A stretch of 28,606 nt of DNA from Bacillota bacterium (GCA_021846605.1 JAJZWQ010000019.1:1-28606), one strand, 5' to 3'; shown: positions 1 to 7,079, numbered from the stretch's first letter. A program made the numbers and translations. The notes: generated by a model from the letters alone, not told the origin.

Positions 1-416
1 GTCCAACGGATGTCGAGCGGCGTGTCCATCTTGGCCAGTGTGAGCGTCCCGTCTTTCCACCGGAAGCCGCCGATCCGGTATGTGGCGCTTTGCTGGTCGT
101 GCTTGCGGTGGAAGCGCGGGTACTGGGAGCGGCCCGCAAAAAAATTGACGAACGCGGCATTCAGATGCCGCAAGGTCTGTTGGAGCGGGACGCAGGAGAC
201 TGCGGCCAACCAGGACTTTTCCGGCTCTTTCTTCATCCGCACCAGGAGCCGATCCGTCTCGGCGTAGTCGATACGCTCGTGGCGATCAAACCATGCCTCG
301 GTGCGCAGGGCGAGCGCCCAATTATACACGTACCGGACGCAGCCGAAGGTCCGCGCCAATTCGCGCGCCTGATCCGCGGTTGGGTAGAAGCGATACTTGT
401 ATGCCTTGCGCTCCAT
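1..416 (-). CDS. tnpB: TnpB family RNA-guided endonuclease, N-terminal part (cut by window edge)
   Basis: Reading the minus strand from ATG 416-414 gives 138 codons open to the window edge. The protein starts MERKAYKYRFYPT and continues with FGCVRYVYNWAL, then FVNFFAGRSQYPRFHRKH and YRIGGFRWKDG. This is the N-terminal OrfB helix-turn-helix/wedge region of TnpB proteins from IS200/IS605 and IS1341-type elements. Family members are RNA-guided DNA nucleases about 370-430 residues long, so roughly one third is visible. The RuvC catalytic residues lie outside the window, so activity cannot be judged. An inverted repeat overlaps the start codon and a hairpin of the type found at ends of these elements lies just upstream, so the left end of the element is probably at about 440-490. 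No TnpA gene is visible on this side. Confidence 0.85.
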   Translation of the reverse strand, partial: MERKAYKYRFYPTADQARELARTFGCVRYVYNWALALRTEAWFDRHERIDYAETDRLLVRMKKEPEKSWLAAVSCVPLQQTLRHLNAAFVNFFAGRSQYPRFHRKHDQQSATYRIGGFRWKDGTLTLAKMDTPLDIRW

Positions 417-446
417 GCGTTGCATTATATCATATACAACGCATGG
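413..446. repeat. 10-bp inverted repeat over the tnpB start
   Basis: CCATGCGTTG (413-422) and CAACGCATGG (437-446) are perfect inverted copies around a 14-base AT-rich spacer, unusual in this GC-rich sequence. The left arm contains the tnpB start codon. It could be a structured element end, an RNA hairpin hiding the start of translation, or an operator. The sequence alone does not decide. Confidence 0.5.
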
Positions 447-465
447 AGGCAATGGGCCGGCTTGT

Positions 466-486
466 CCCCACGGCTGAAGCCGGGGG
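466..486. repeat. Hairpin at the putative left end of the IS605/IS1341-type element
   Basis: CGGC-TGAA-GCCG (471-482) is flanked by CCC/GGG pairs (467-469 with 484-486) across one mismatch. On the minus strand this reads as a GGCTTCAGCC hairpin, a form common at the ends of TnpB-bearing elements. It lies about 50 bases upstream of tnpB. The remaining bases up to about 683 show no gene that I can support on either strand. Confidence 0.42.
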
Positions 487-683
487 CTTGCGCCGCGTCT
501 CTCTGGTCATCACCGTATCCCCCGGGGGCCCGCCGACGTGGCGCGCCGGGCTGCGGGCCGGGTGCTGCATGTCGTCGGGGAGCAGAATACCGCGTACGCC
601 GGCCGGTTGCATCCGCCAAAAGGGCGTGGCGGTCGGCGCGGAGCAGAGGGGGCCTGCAGGAACCGCCGCGCGGCGGGCCGAAT

Positions 684-717
684 CCGTCAACCACAGGTGA
701 ATGATGGAGGTTTACGG
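684..717 (+). promoter_or_regulatory. Predicted BirA operator of bioY
   Basis: CCGTCAACC (684-692) and GGTTTACGG (709-717) are inverted with 8 of 9 positions matching and a 16-base spacer. The AACC-N16-GGTT core and spacing agree with the known BirA site TTGTAAACC-N16-GGTTTACAA of the E. coli bio operon. The right arm covers the GG of the ribosome binding site (GGAGG, 706-710) and ends one base before the bioY ATG. Biotinoyl-AMP-loaded BirA bound here would be expected to repress bioY. The match is seen in the sequence; the regulation is inference supported by the downstream gene being a biotin transporter. Confidence 0.62.
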
Positions 718-1260
718 ATGCGCCTGCGTCTGCTCGTCCAGGGGGCGCTCTTTGTGGCCGTGACGGCGGCCTGCTCCCTGATCTCGATCCCGAATCCGCT
801 GGTCGCGGTCCCGTTCACGCTGCAGGTGCTCGCGGTGTGCCTGTGCGGCCTGGTGCTGCCCCCCCGGGGGGCCTTTACCGTCCAGGCCGTGTACTTGGCG
901 CTGGGTGCCGCGGGCGCGCCGGTCTTCGCCGGAGGGACGGGGGGGCCCGGGATCCTGGTATCGGTGTCGGGGGGATTCCTCTGGGGCTATCCCTTCGCCG
1001 CCGCCCTGGCCTCCCTCGTCGCCGGCCCCCGGGGGGGCTACGCGCGGCTGCTGGTCGGGGGGGTGGTCGCCATCGCCGTGATCTACGCCTTTGGCTTCGC
1101 CGGCATGGTGATCTTCGGCCACCTCCCCGCGGACCTCAAGGTGCTGGCCGGCCTGGGGCTGTTCCTCCCCTGGGATCTGCTCAAGGCGGTGCTCGCCGCC
1201 TCGCTGGCGGTGCGCCTGCGGCGCGCCAGGCCGGCGGCCGCGCTTGGGGGGCGGGCGTGA
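718..1260 (+). CDS. bioY: Biotin transporter BioY (ECF S component)
   Basis: This 180-residue integral membrane protein is the substrate-binding component of an energy-coupling-factor biotin importer. It starts MRLRLLVQGALFVAVTAACS and carries the family hallmarks: IPNPLVAVPFTLQVLAV near residues 23-40, VYLALGAAGAPVFAGGTGG near 54-75, and GGFLWGYPFAA. About six hydrophobic segments span the length, which is normal for BioY. The ATG at 718 is chosen because GGAGG at 706-710 precedes it and the BirA-like operator ends just before it. No EcfA/EcfT or biotin synthesis gene is in the window; many BioY proteins work with shared ECF modules encoded elsewhere. Its stop overlaps the start of the next gene. 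Confidence 0.93.
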   Translation: MRLRLLVQGALFVAVTAACSLISIPNPLVAVPFTLQVLAVCLCGLVLPPRGAFTVQAVYLALGAAGAPVFAGGTGGPGILVSVSGGFLWGYPFAAALASLVAGPRGGYARLLVGGVVAIAVIYAFGFAGMVIFGHLPADLKVLAGLGLFLPWDLLKAVLAASLAVRLRRARPAAALGGRA

Positions 1261-1838
1261 TGGCCGGGGAAGACGATCTGCCGCGGGTGCCGCCGGGCCA
1301 GGTGGTGTCCCAGGACTGGCCCGTCCTGCACCACGGGGAGATCCCAAAGGGGCCGGACCCGTGGACCCTGCGGCTCTGGGGCGCGGTGCGGCGGCCGCAG
1401 ACGCTGACGCTGGCGGCCCTGCGGCACCTGGGTGCCCAGGAACTGGACGCGGACGTGCACTGTGTCAGCGGCTGGTCCCTGTTGGATGGGCGCTGGTGGG
1501 GCCTGCCCTTCTCCCGTCTCGAGGAACTGGCCGGGCCGCTGCCCCAGGCCGGGTACCTGATGGCGCACGCCGCGGGGGGCTGGACGACCAACATCGCGCT
1601 GTCCGCTTGCCGCCACCCTGGGGTCATGGTGATCTGGGCCCGCGACGGCGTCCCCCTCTCTGCCGCCCATGGCGGTCCGCTGCGCCTGTTCATCCCCCAC
1701 CTGTATTTCTGGAAGAGCGCCAAGTGGCTGATGGCGCTGGAATGGATGGTGGAGGACCGCCCCGGCTTCTGGGAGCGGAACACCAAGTATACGAACCTGG
1801 ACCCCTGGCACGCCGTCCGCGGCGGGGCGCGCGGGTAG
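1260..1838 (+). CDS. Sulfite oxidase-like molybdopterin oxidoreductase (YuiH type)
   Basis: The 192-residue protein belongs to the oxidoreductase molybdopterin-binding (sulfite oxidase/MsrP-like) family in its short cytoplasmic form, as in B. subtilis YuiH. It begins with PRVPPGQVVSQDWPVLHHGE, the usual start of this group. The likely molybdenum-ligating cysteine is Cys68 in DVHCVSGWS. YLMAHAAGGWTTNIAL and the tail FIPHLYFWKSAKWL also fit the family. There is no twin-arginine signal and no heme or dimerisation domain. Its physiological substrate is unknown. The ATG at 1260-1262 overlaps the bioY stop (TGATG), so the two are probably translationally coupled and share the BirA-like control, which is unexpected for a molybdoenzyme. 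Confidence 0.88.
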   Translation: MAGEDDLPRVPPGQVVSQDWPVLHHGEIPKGPDPWTLRLWGAVRRPQTLTLAALRHLGAQELDADVHCVSGWSLLDGRWWGLPFSRLEELAGPLPQAGYLMAHAAGGWTTNIALSACRHPGVMVIWARDGVPLSAAHGGPLRLFIPHLYFWKSAKWLMALEWMVEDRPGFWERNTKYTNLDPWHAVRGGARG

Positions 1839-1846
1839 CGCGCCCC
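1824..1846 (+). terminator. Stem-loop across the end of the oxidoreductase gene
   Basis: GGGGCGCGC (1824-1832), loop GGGTA, GCGCGCCCC (1838-1846) is a perfect 9-bp stem that includes the TAG stop codon. No T-run follows. Its position at the end of the bioY pair suggests a transcription end or RNA-protecting structure. Confidence 0.4.
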
Positions 1847-2082
1847 CCGGTCCCCTCCGCCCGTCCCGGTCGGTGCCCCCTTCCCCGCGCAGGGGTGCCG
1901 GGCCGGCCGCCCAGTCCGGGCGGGCCCTGGGCGAGGCGAGGCCAAGCGGGGCCGTCCGGATGCACTCGCTGGGGCGGGCGGGTGGCCGCATGGCGCAGGA
2001 GAAGAGGTAGGTGCGGCACGAATGCTCCGCCGGGGGCTCCGGGCTTGGCCTGATCCCCGCGATGCCGTTGGGGAGGAAGCAC

Positions 2083-3354
2083 ATGCCCGGCATGACCAGA
2101 CGGGCGCTCTTGGGCGCCACGGTCGCGACCGCGGCGGTCACCGTCCTGGGCTGTGGGCGGTTGTCTTCGGGCGTCGTCCCCGACGGAACGCCCCTGCAGC
2201 TGGCCGCCGACGGCCTCCTGCTCCCCGCCGCCCGGGCCCTGGTCTCCGCCTATCGGGCCCAGGGCGGCCAGGCACAGGCGGTGGTGGCGGCGGGCGGCAT
2301 GAGCGCCCTGATCAACACCATGCTGGGCGGGTCGAACTCCGTGGGCGTCGACGTGCTGCTGCTGACGCCCAAGGTACGGCGCATCTGGGACGCCACCTCG
2401 CTCATGCTGGACCTGGGGCCGGTGCTGGCGCGCACCGGACTGGACTCGGGTCTGTATCCGAGCGTCCTGACGGCCGGTCAGTTCCAGGGCCGCCAACTGA
2501 TCATGCCGGTGTTTCGCGATCCCCTCGTGCTCTTCTACAACGCCGACGCGCTGGCCCGCACGGGGAACAACCCGCCAGCCGCGGGCTGGACGCTGTCCGC
2601 CCTCATGGACCTGTGCGTCAGCCTGCAGCGGGCGGGAATGCGTCCCCTGCTGCAGTCGGCCAGCGTCCATGGCGCCGAACTGCTGACGGCCTTCGTGATC
2701 GGCTACGGCGGCGAAGTCATGATCCCGAGCCCGGCGGGCGGCACGGGCTTTGTGCCGACCTTCACCAGCCCGGTCGCGCTCCAGGGACTGGCCGCGCTCG
2801 TGGATCTCCACCGGTACATCGCCACGCCCACCCCCGCCTCCGCGGTGCAGGCCTTCGCCCGCGGCGATGCGGCCCTCCTTTTCGGCCATCACCGGGACGT
2901 GCCGGCCCTGCAGGCGGCCATCGGCACCCTGTTCGCCTGGAACGTCGCCCCCGTGCCGCGCTTTCCCTCGCGGCGCGCCCAACCCGTGCAGGCGGACGGG
3001 CTGGCCGCGGTGACGACGGTGGCCGCGCGGCGTACAGGCTCGCTCGCCCTGACGCTGTACGGGGCGACGGCGGCCGGGCAGCAGGCGCTGGCGCGGACCG
3101 GCTTAGGCGTGCCGGCGCGCGCCAGCCTGGCCTCCTCCTCCCTCTGGCGCTCCGCGGCGCCCAACCTGGACAACGACGTGTTTGTCTCGGGCAGTTCGGC
3201 GGATGTCGTCGTGCCCCAACCGCTCTTCTTCATCTGGCTGCCGGATCTGGCGCTGGCCCTGCAGGCGGCCGTCCGCGGTGTGGCCGTCGCCGAGGCGTTC
3301 GGCGCGGCGGCCACGGCGGCCGAGTTCACGCTGGCGAACTGGCCGGCGGTGTGA
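2083..3354 (+). CDS. ABC transporter substrate-binding lipoprotein (sugar-type family 1)
   Basis: The 423-residue protein has a lipoprotein signal: MPGMTRRALLGATVATAAV, then VLGC with Cys24 as the likely lipidated residue. The mature part has the pattern of extracellular solute-binding family 1 proteins: LLPAARALVSAYRAQGG at the front, FRDPLVLFYNADAL, NPPAAGWTLSALMDLC, GAELLTAFVIGYGG, and AVQAFARGDAALLFG. It would bind a substrate, perhaps a sugar, outside the membrane and hand it to a permease. No permease or ATPase is adjacent, so it is an orphan here. Start at 2083 is chosen because GGAGG (2072-2076) lies six bases before it; earlier in-frame starts lack this. The last 29 bases overlap the convergent downstream gene. 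Confidence 0.83.
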   Translation: MPGMTRRALLGATVATAAVTVLGCGRLSSGVVPDGTPLQLAADGLLLPAARALVSAYRAQGGQAQAVVAAGGMSALINTMLGGSNSVGVDVLLLTPKVRRIWDATSLMLDLGPVLARTGLDSGLYPSVLTAGQFQGRQLIMPVFRDPLVLFYNADALARTGNNPPAAGWTLSALMDLCVSLQRAGMRPLLQSASVHGAELLTAFVIGYGGEVMIPSPAGGTGFVPTFTSPVALQGLAALVDLHRYIATPTPASAVQAFARGDAALLFGHHRDVPALQAAIGTLFAWNVAPVPRFPSRRAQPVQADGLAAVTTVAARRTGSLALTLYGATAAGQQALARTGLGVPARASLASSSLWRSAAPNLDNDVFVSGSSADVVVPQPLFFIWLPDLALALQAAVRGVAVAEAFGAAATAAEFTLANWPAV

Positions 3355-4084
3355 GCCCCGGGGGCACGTTGTAGGTGCGCCCCTCCAGGGCCAGGGAGGT
3401 CTGCGGGAAGCGGGCCCGCGCCGCGGCCAACGACCCGGCCGCGTCCGCATCCGGGTCGAGATGGCTGAGGACCAGTATCTGGGCGCCGCTGGCCAGCGCC
3501 AGGTCGGCGGCGGCCGGCGCCAGGTCGGGCGCTGGGAGATCTTCCCCGTCGGCGGGAGCCATCTCGACCACCAACAGCCCCACCCCCCTGAGCAGGTCCG
3601 CCTGATCGGCCAGGCGCGCCCCGGCCGGCACGAAGCCGGCCTCCCCCGTCTCCCCGCCGATGCGGATCGCCGGTGTGCGGTCCCGGCCCAACTCCACCCG
3701 CCAACCGGCCAGACGCGGGCGGTCCCCCGGGGCCACGCCGCGTACGTCCAGGACCCCGGGGCGGCCCAGCGCGCGCCACGCCGCCTCCTGCGCCAGCGGG
3801 GCGTAGGCGGGCAACAGCCCTCGGCGCCGCCCCTGGCCCACCGCGGCGACGGTCTGGGAGCCCAGCGGCCAGAGGTCGGCGATGTGCGCGGGGTGCAGGT
3901 CCGGCAGGAGGACCGCGCCCAACTCCTCCCAGCCCCGCAGGTGATACCCCAGGCGGGAGGCGACCCCACCCCCACAGCCCAAAAGGAGCGCCGTGCCCCC
4001 CGGGCGCTGCAGCAGGTGTCCCCGCAGGGCCCCGCCGGGGGCCGGGTAGGGCCCCCAGGCACCGAGGACGGTCCAGCTATCCAC
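3326..4084 (-). CDS. Metallo-beta-lactamase-fold protein with altered metal ligands
   Basis: The 252-residue protein fits the RNase Z/YhfI-like branch of the metallo-beta-lactamase fold. It starts MDSWTVLGAWGPYPAPGGA, has HLLQRPGGTALLLGCGGGV near 23-41, and a helix with HPAHIADLWPL near 64-74. Normal members read LLLDCGSG and SHLHPDH at these points. Here the HxHxDH motif (residues 62-67) reads D-L-H-P-A-H, so one His and the Asp are replaced, and LLLDCG has become LLLGCG. A later LVLSHLDPDAD may supply residues. It may be non-catalytic or use another metal arrangement. It is the last gene of the lspA-rluD set, overlapping rluD by 8 bases, and its end overlaps the convergent binding-protein gene by 29 bases. 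Confidence 0.72.
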   Translation of the reverse strand: MDSWTVLGAWGPYPAPGGALRGHLLQRPGGTALLLGCGGGVASRLGYHLRGWEELGAVLLPDLHPAHIADLWPLGSQTVAAVGQGRRRGLLPAYAPLAQEAAWRALGRPGVLDVRGVAPGDRPRLAGWRVELGRDRTPAIRIGGETGEAGFVPAGARLADQADLLRGVGLLVVEMAPADGEDLPAPDLAPAAADLALASGAQILVLSHLDPDADAAGSLAAARARFPQTSLALEGRTYNVPPGLTPPASSPA

Positions 4085-5066
4085 CGGACGGCCTCCCGCG
4101 CGCGCGTAGCTGGTCCAGCGCCGCCTGGAAGTCCGCGGGGAGTTCGGACGAGAAGCGGAGCGGTTCCGCAGTCACCGGGTGGGTGAACTCCAGCCGGTGG
4201 GCATGCAGGGCCTGACCGGGGAGGTCCAACCCGGCGGCGCGGTCGCGGTCGGGCTGCCCGTAGAGCGGGTCCCCGGCGACGGGATGTCCGGCAAAGGCCA
4301 TGTGGACCCGGATCTGGTGCGTGCGTCCCGTCTCCAGGCGCGCCTCGACGAGCGTATACAGGGGCTCCCCCGGCAAGCATTCCAACCGCTCGCTGTGGGT
4401 GCGCGCCGGCCGTCCGCTGTCTGTGACCGTCATGTGGTGCCGGTCGGAACTCCGGCCGATGGGGGCATCGATGACGCAGTGCAGCGGGGGGCGGCCATGG
4501 ACCAGCGCCAGGTAGCGCCTGGACATCTCGCGCATGGCGATCTGCCGCCGCAATCCCGAGCCCGCCTCGGCCGTGCGCGCCACCACGAGCAGGCCGGTGG
4601 TGTCCTTGTCCAGGCGGTGCACGATCCCCGGACGGAGGTCCCGGCCGAAGGCGCCGGGCTCCCCCGGGTCCCCCCGCTCCCCTTCCATCTCCCCGTAGCG
4701 CGCCAACAGGGCGTTCACCAGGGTGCCGCTGGGGGTGCCCGCGGCGGGGTGCACGACCAGACCCCGCGGTTTGTCCACGACGGCGACATGGTCGTCCTCA
4801 TAGACGATGCGCAGGGGGATCTGCTCCGGGGTGAGTTGGGGCGTCTCGGGGAGCGGCAGACCCAGCACCTCGACCTCTTGGCCGGGTCCCAACCGCTGGG
4901 CGTCCTTTCCCGGCGCGCCGCCCACGCGCACCAAGCCCTGGGCGATGGCCCGCTGCACGGTGCGGCGGGAGACCCCCGGAATGCCCAGGGCCGCGGTGAC
5001 GAAGCGATCCAGGCGGTCGGCGCCCTCGGCCGCCACCAGCGTGCAGGGAAAGCCGGTGGAGCTCAT
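4077..5066 (-). CDS. rluD: 23S rRNA-type pseudouridine synthase, RluA/RluD family
   Basis: This 329-residue enzyme should convert uridines in structured RNA, most likely 23S rRNA, to pseudouridine in the cytoplasm. An S4-like RNA-binding domain covers about residues 15-68 (RLDRFVTAALGIPGVSRRTV, then VRVGG). The catalytic motif HRLDKDTTGLLV has Asp153 as the expected nucleophile-region aspartate, and RTHQIRVHMAFAGHPVAGD is the conserved C-terminal block. Length matches YlyB/RluD. The ATG at 5066-5064 overlaps the lspA stop as ATGA, the usual sign of translational coupling. The lspA-ylyB order is the same as in Bacillus, which supports both calls. Confidence 0.93.
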   Translation of the reverse strand: MSSTGFPCTLVAAEGADRLDRFVTAALGIPGVSRRTVQRAIAQGLVRVGGAPGKDAQRLGPGQEVEVLGLPLPETPQLTPEQIPLRIVYEDDHVAVVDKPRGLVVHPAAGTPSGTLVNALLARYGEMEGERGDPGEPGAFGRDLRPGIVHRLDKDTTGLLVVARTAEAGSGLRRQIAMREMSRRYLALVHGRPPLHCVIDAPIGRSSDRHHMTVTDSGRPARTHSERLECLPGEPLYTLVEARLETGRTHQIRVHMAFAGHPVAGDPLYGQPDRDRAAGLDLPGQALHAHRLEFTHPVTAEPLRFSSELPADFQAALDQLRARGRPSGG

Positions 5067-5524
5067 CCCTGGCCACCCACGTCTGTGCGCGAATCGCGTA
5101 GGAGCAGCAGGGCGAACAGGGCGCCCCCGACCACGATCGCCGCGTCCGCCACGTTGAAGACGAACGGCCAGACGTGAAAGTCGATGAAGTCCACCACCAG
5201 GCCGTGGAAGAACACGCGGTCGACCAGGTTGCCGGCGGCCCCGCCCAACTGCAGGCCGAACGCCGTGGCCATCCAGGGCCGGTCCCTGGAGGCGGCGCGG
5301 CCGTAGGTGAGGATCAGCACGATCACGAGCAGGGCGATGACGACAAAGAGCAGTGTCTGGCGCTGCAGGAGGCCGAAGGCCGCGCCCGAGTTCTCCACGA
5401 ACGTCAGCGAGAAGAACCCCGGGATGACCTGGATGCTCTGTCCGGGGACCATGTGGGTGACGACCCAACTCTTGCTGAACCAATCGAGGAGAAAGACGGC
5501 CACGGCGACGATCCCGATCAGCAA
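5063..5524 (-). CDS. lspA: Lipoprotein signal peptidase II
   Basis: The 153-residue, four-helix membrane protease cleaves prolipoproteins after diacylglycerol attachment. It shows the family motifs: DWFSKSWV in helix 1 (Asp14, Lys18), FVENSGAAFG near 42-51, GNLVDR with catalytic Asp102, and FNVADA with catalytic Asp127. It starts with TTG at 5524, preceded on the minus strand by a G-rich ribosome binding site (AGAGGGGGG). Its clients in this window include the binding protein at 2083, the serpin at 5617 and the broken lipoprotein at 10047. An extended -10 promoter is visible about 50 bases upstream. Confidence 0.95.
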   Translation of the reverse strand: MLIGIVAVAVFLLDWFSKSWVVTHMVPGQSIQVIPGFFSLTFVENSGAAFGLLQRQTLLFVVIALLVIVLILTYGRAASRDRPWMATAFGLQLGGAAGNLVDRVFFHGLVVDFIDFHVWPFVFNVADAAIVVGGALFALLLLRDSRTDVGGQG

Positions 5525-5572
5525 CGGCCCGTCCCCCCTCTGAGAGCCACGCCCCCCATCGGGAGACGTTGC

Positions 5573-5581
5573 ATTCTAGCA
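5573..5581 (-). promoter_or_regulatory. Extended -10 promoter for lspA-rluD
   Basis: On the minus strand TGCTAGAAT reads as an extended -10 (TG at 5581-5580, TAGAAT at 5578-5573, five of six to TATAAT). No good -35 is seen at 17-18 bases upstream. Transcription would start near 5566 and give a leader of about 40 bases to the lspA TTG. It is the only such AT-containing element in this gap. Confidence 0.45.
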
Positions 5582-5616
5582 CGGGGGCGGCGGTGTCTGC
5601 AGTGTCGGCACCGGGG

Positions 5617-6903
5617 TCACCCGGCCTGCGGGGCGTTGACGTAGCCCGCGAACAGCACCAGGCCCGTGGCGTCGTCGATGATCGCGCACAGGAACGGGTG
5701 GTTGACATCCATGACGAAGCGGGGGTGCTGGGCAATCGCCACCGCCGTGGTGACCCCGATGGAGGTCGCCGCCGTCGCCGTCGTCCCCTGTTCGTCCACG
5801 TGCAGGTAGGTCTTCTGGATGACGCTGCTCACCTGGCAGCCCGTCGCGCGGCCGCACAGGCCCGAGAAGTCGGCATGGGACGAGAACGCCGGCCCCATCC
5901 CCAGCGCCGAAAGCGCGGAGGCCAACTGTTGACTGTAGGTGAGGGTGAAGCGCGGCAGCTCGATGGTGCCGTCCTGGGGCTTCAGCGCGGACTGCCACCC
6001 AGACCATGTCGAGGGCAATGCGGCGCGGATCCCCGCCAGCCCGGCCGTGGGGAGCACGATCTCCATGCTGAAGCGCCCGCCGGCATACGGCAGGGAGATG
6101 GCCTGGAACCCCTTGCCCTGGGCATAGGGGTAGATGCCGGTGTGGGACATCAGCGGTACGGGGAGCGCGGCGCCGCCCGCCGTCGTGAACGTGGCCGTGC
6201 GCGTGCGCGCGGGGTTGAACGGCGCGGCCCACGCCCCTTTGAAGTACACAGCGTTCAGCAGCATGAGCGCCGTGTTCGCCGGGATCTCCCCCACGATGCT
6301 GGGGATCTTGCCGTGAGTGCGCGCGTCCACCCAGGCGTTGATCTGACCCGCCGTGCTCGGGGAGGCGAAGTTCGCCTGGGACACGCTGGCGCCGTAGTCG
6401 GCCTGCGCGGTGCGCAGGAAGGCCGGGACCAGGCGCAGATCGCGGTTGGCCCACAGCGCGTCGGCGACATCGAGGGTGACGCCGGACCCGGACCCCTGGA
6501 GGCTGTGCAGGAGCGCGGCGTTGCCCGCGTTGACCTGGGCGGCGTCCAGGGCACCCAGGTCCATGGTGCGCGCCATGGCGGTGGCCGTGGCGCCACGCGC
6601 CCCGTTGAAGAGCATGCCCAGGTCTAGGGCCAGACTGGGTGCGGACAGGAACACGTTGCCGGTCGGCGCCGCCTGGGCCAGCCGCGTCAGCAGTGAGAAC
6701 CCGAGGGCGTTGTCCGCCGTGGCGATCTGTCCACTGGAGGCGGCCGGCATCGCCGCCGTCCTCGACGTCCCGGACGCGCCGGCGGGCCCCGCCGCCCCCA
6801 CGCCGGACGGTGCGGGCGCGGGCAGCCCGCACGCCGTGAGGGCCATCGCCGTACACAGGGTCGCCACGAGCGCCGTCAACCGCCCTGCCGTGGGCACCGC
6901 CAC
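5617..6903 (-). CDS. Secreted lipoprotein serpin (serine/cysteine protease inhibitor family)
   Basis: The protein (about 428 residues) has a lipoprotein signal ending LTAC (Cys25 from GTG 6903), a low-complexity linker, then a full serpin domain. Diagnostic pieces are NVFLSAPSLALDLGMLFNGA, LDVADALWANRDL, INAWVDARTHGKIPSIV, LLNAVYFKGAW, the hinge DEQGTTATAATSIGV, and the closing NHPFLCAIID with LVLFAGYVNAP. The Ala/Thr-rich hinge with small residues is what inhibitory serpins have, so real inhibition by loop insertion is plausible. The reactive bond lies somewhere in GVTTAVAIAQHP; the target protease cannot be read from sequence. Start is GTG 6903 or GTG 6897; both follow a G-rich site. It is divergent to the radical SAM pair and probably its own transcription unit. 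Confidence 0.9.
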   Translation of the reverse strand: MAVPTAGRLTALVATLCTAMALTACGLPAPAPSGVGAAGPAGASGTSRTAAMPAASSGQIATADNALGFSLLTRLAQAAPTGNVFLSAPSLALDLGMLFNGARGATATAMARTMDLGALDAAQVNAGNAALLHSLQGSGSGVTLDVADALWANRDLRLVPAFLRTAQADYGASVSQANFASPSTAGQINAWVDARTHGKIPSIVGEIPANTALMLLNAVYFKGAWAAPFNPARTRTATFTTAGGAALPVPLMSHTGIYPYAQGKGFQAISLPYAGGRFSMEIVLPTAGLAGIRAALPSTWSGWQSALKPQDGTIELPRFTLTYSQQLASALSALGMGPAFSSHADFSGLCGRATGCQVSSVIQKTYLHVDEQGTTATAATSIGVTTAVAIAQHPRFVMDVNHPFLCAIIDDATGLVLFAGYVNAPQAG

Positions 6904-6981
6904 CCGCCCCCTTCGCGCCGACCATCCGGAGAGACGTCCGCAGGGGCGCCGTGGTTCCGCTGGCCGTGCGCCAGGGGTGCC

Positions 6982-6998
6982 GGGGCGCAGCGCGCCCC
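6982..6998. repeat. Hairpin between the serpin and radical SAM genes
   Basis: GGGGCGC (6982-6988), loop AGC, GCGCCCC (6992-6998) forms a 7-bp stem inside the divergent intergenic region. No T-run follows on either strand. Confidence 0.35.
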
Positions 6999-7005
6999 TC
7001 GCCGA

Positions 7006-7079
7006 GACGCATCGTCGGCTGGCGGAGGGTCGAAAGACGGCGCAGGGTATGTTGGCCAACAGGGTTGTGGCGATGCGTC
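7006..7079. promoter_or_regulatory. Spaced 9-bp inverted repeat, possible operator pair
   Basis: GACGCATCG (7006-7014) and CGATGCGTC (7071-7079) are exact inverted copies 56 bases apart, between the divergent serpin and radical SAM starts. This would fit a regulator bound at two half-sites or a long RNA stem. No strong -35/-10 pair was found; TATGTT (7048-7053) and TATGCT near 7145 are weak -10-like matches. Confidence 0.3.

Noticed and set aside
425..694. Small minus-strand frames between tnpB and bioY
   Set aside because: Low-complexity Arg/Pro/Ala composition, no ribosome binding site, and overlap with the operator region.
1861..2082. Possible structured RNA before the binding-protein gene
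   Set aside because: Several short GC palindromes are present but none stands out from what this base composition produces by chance.
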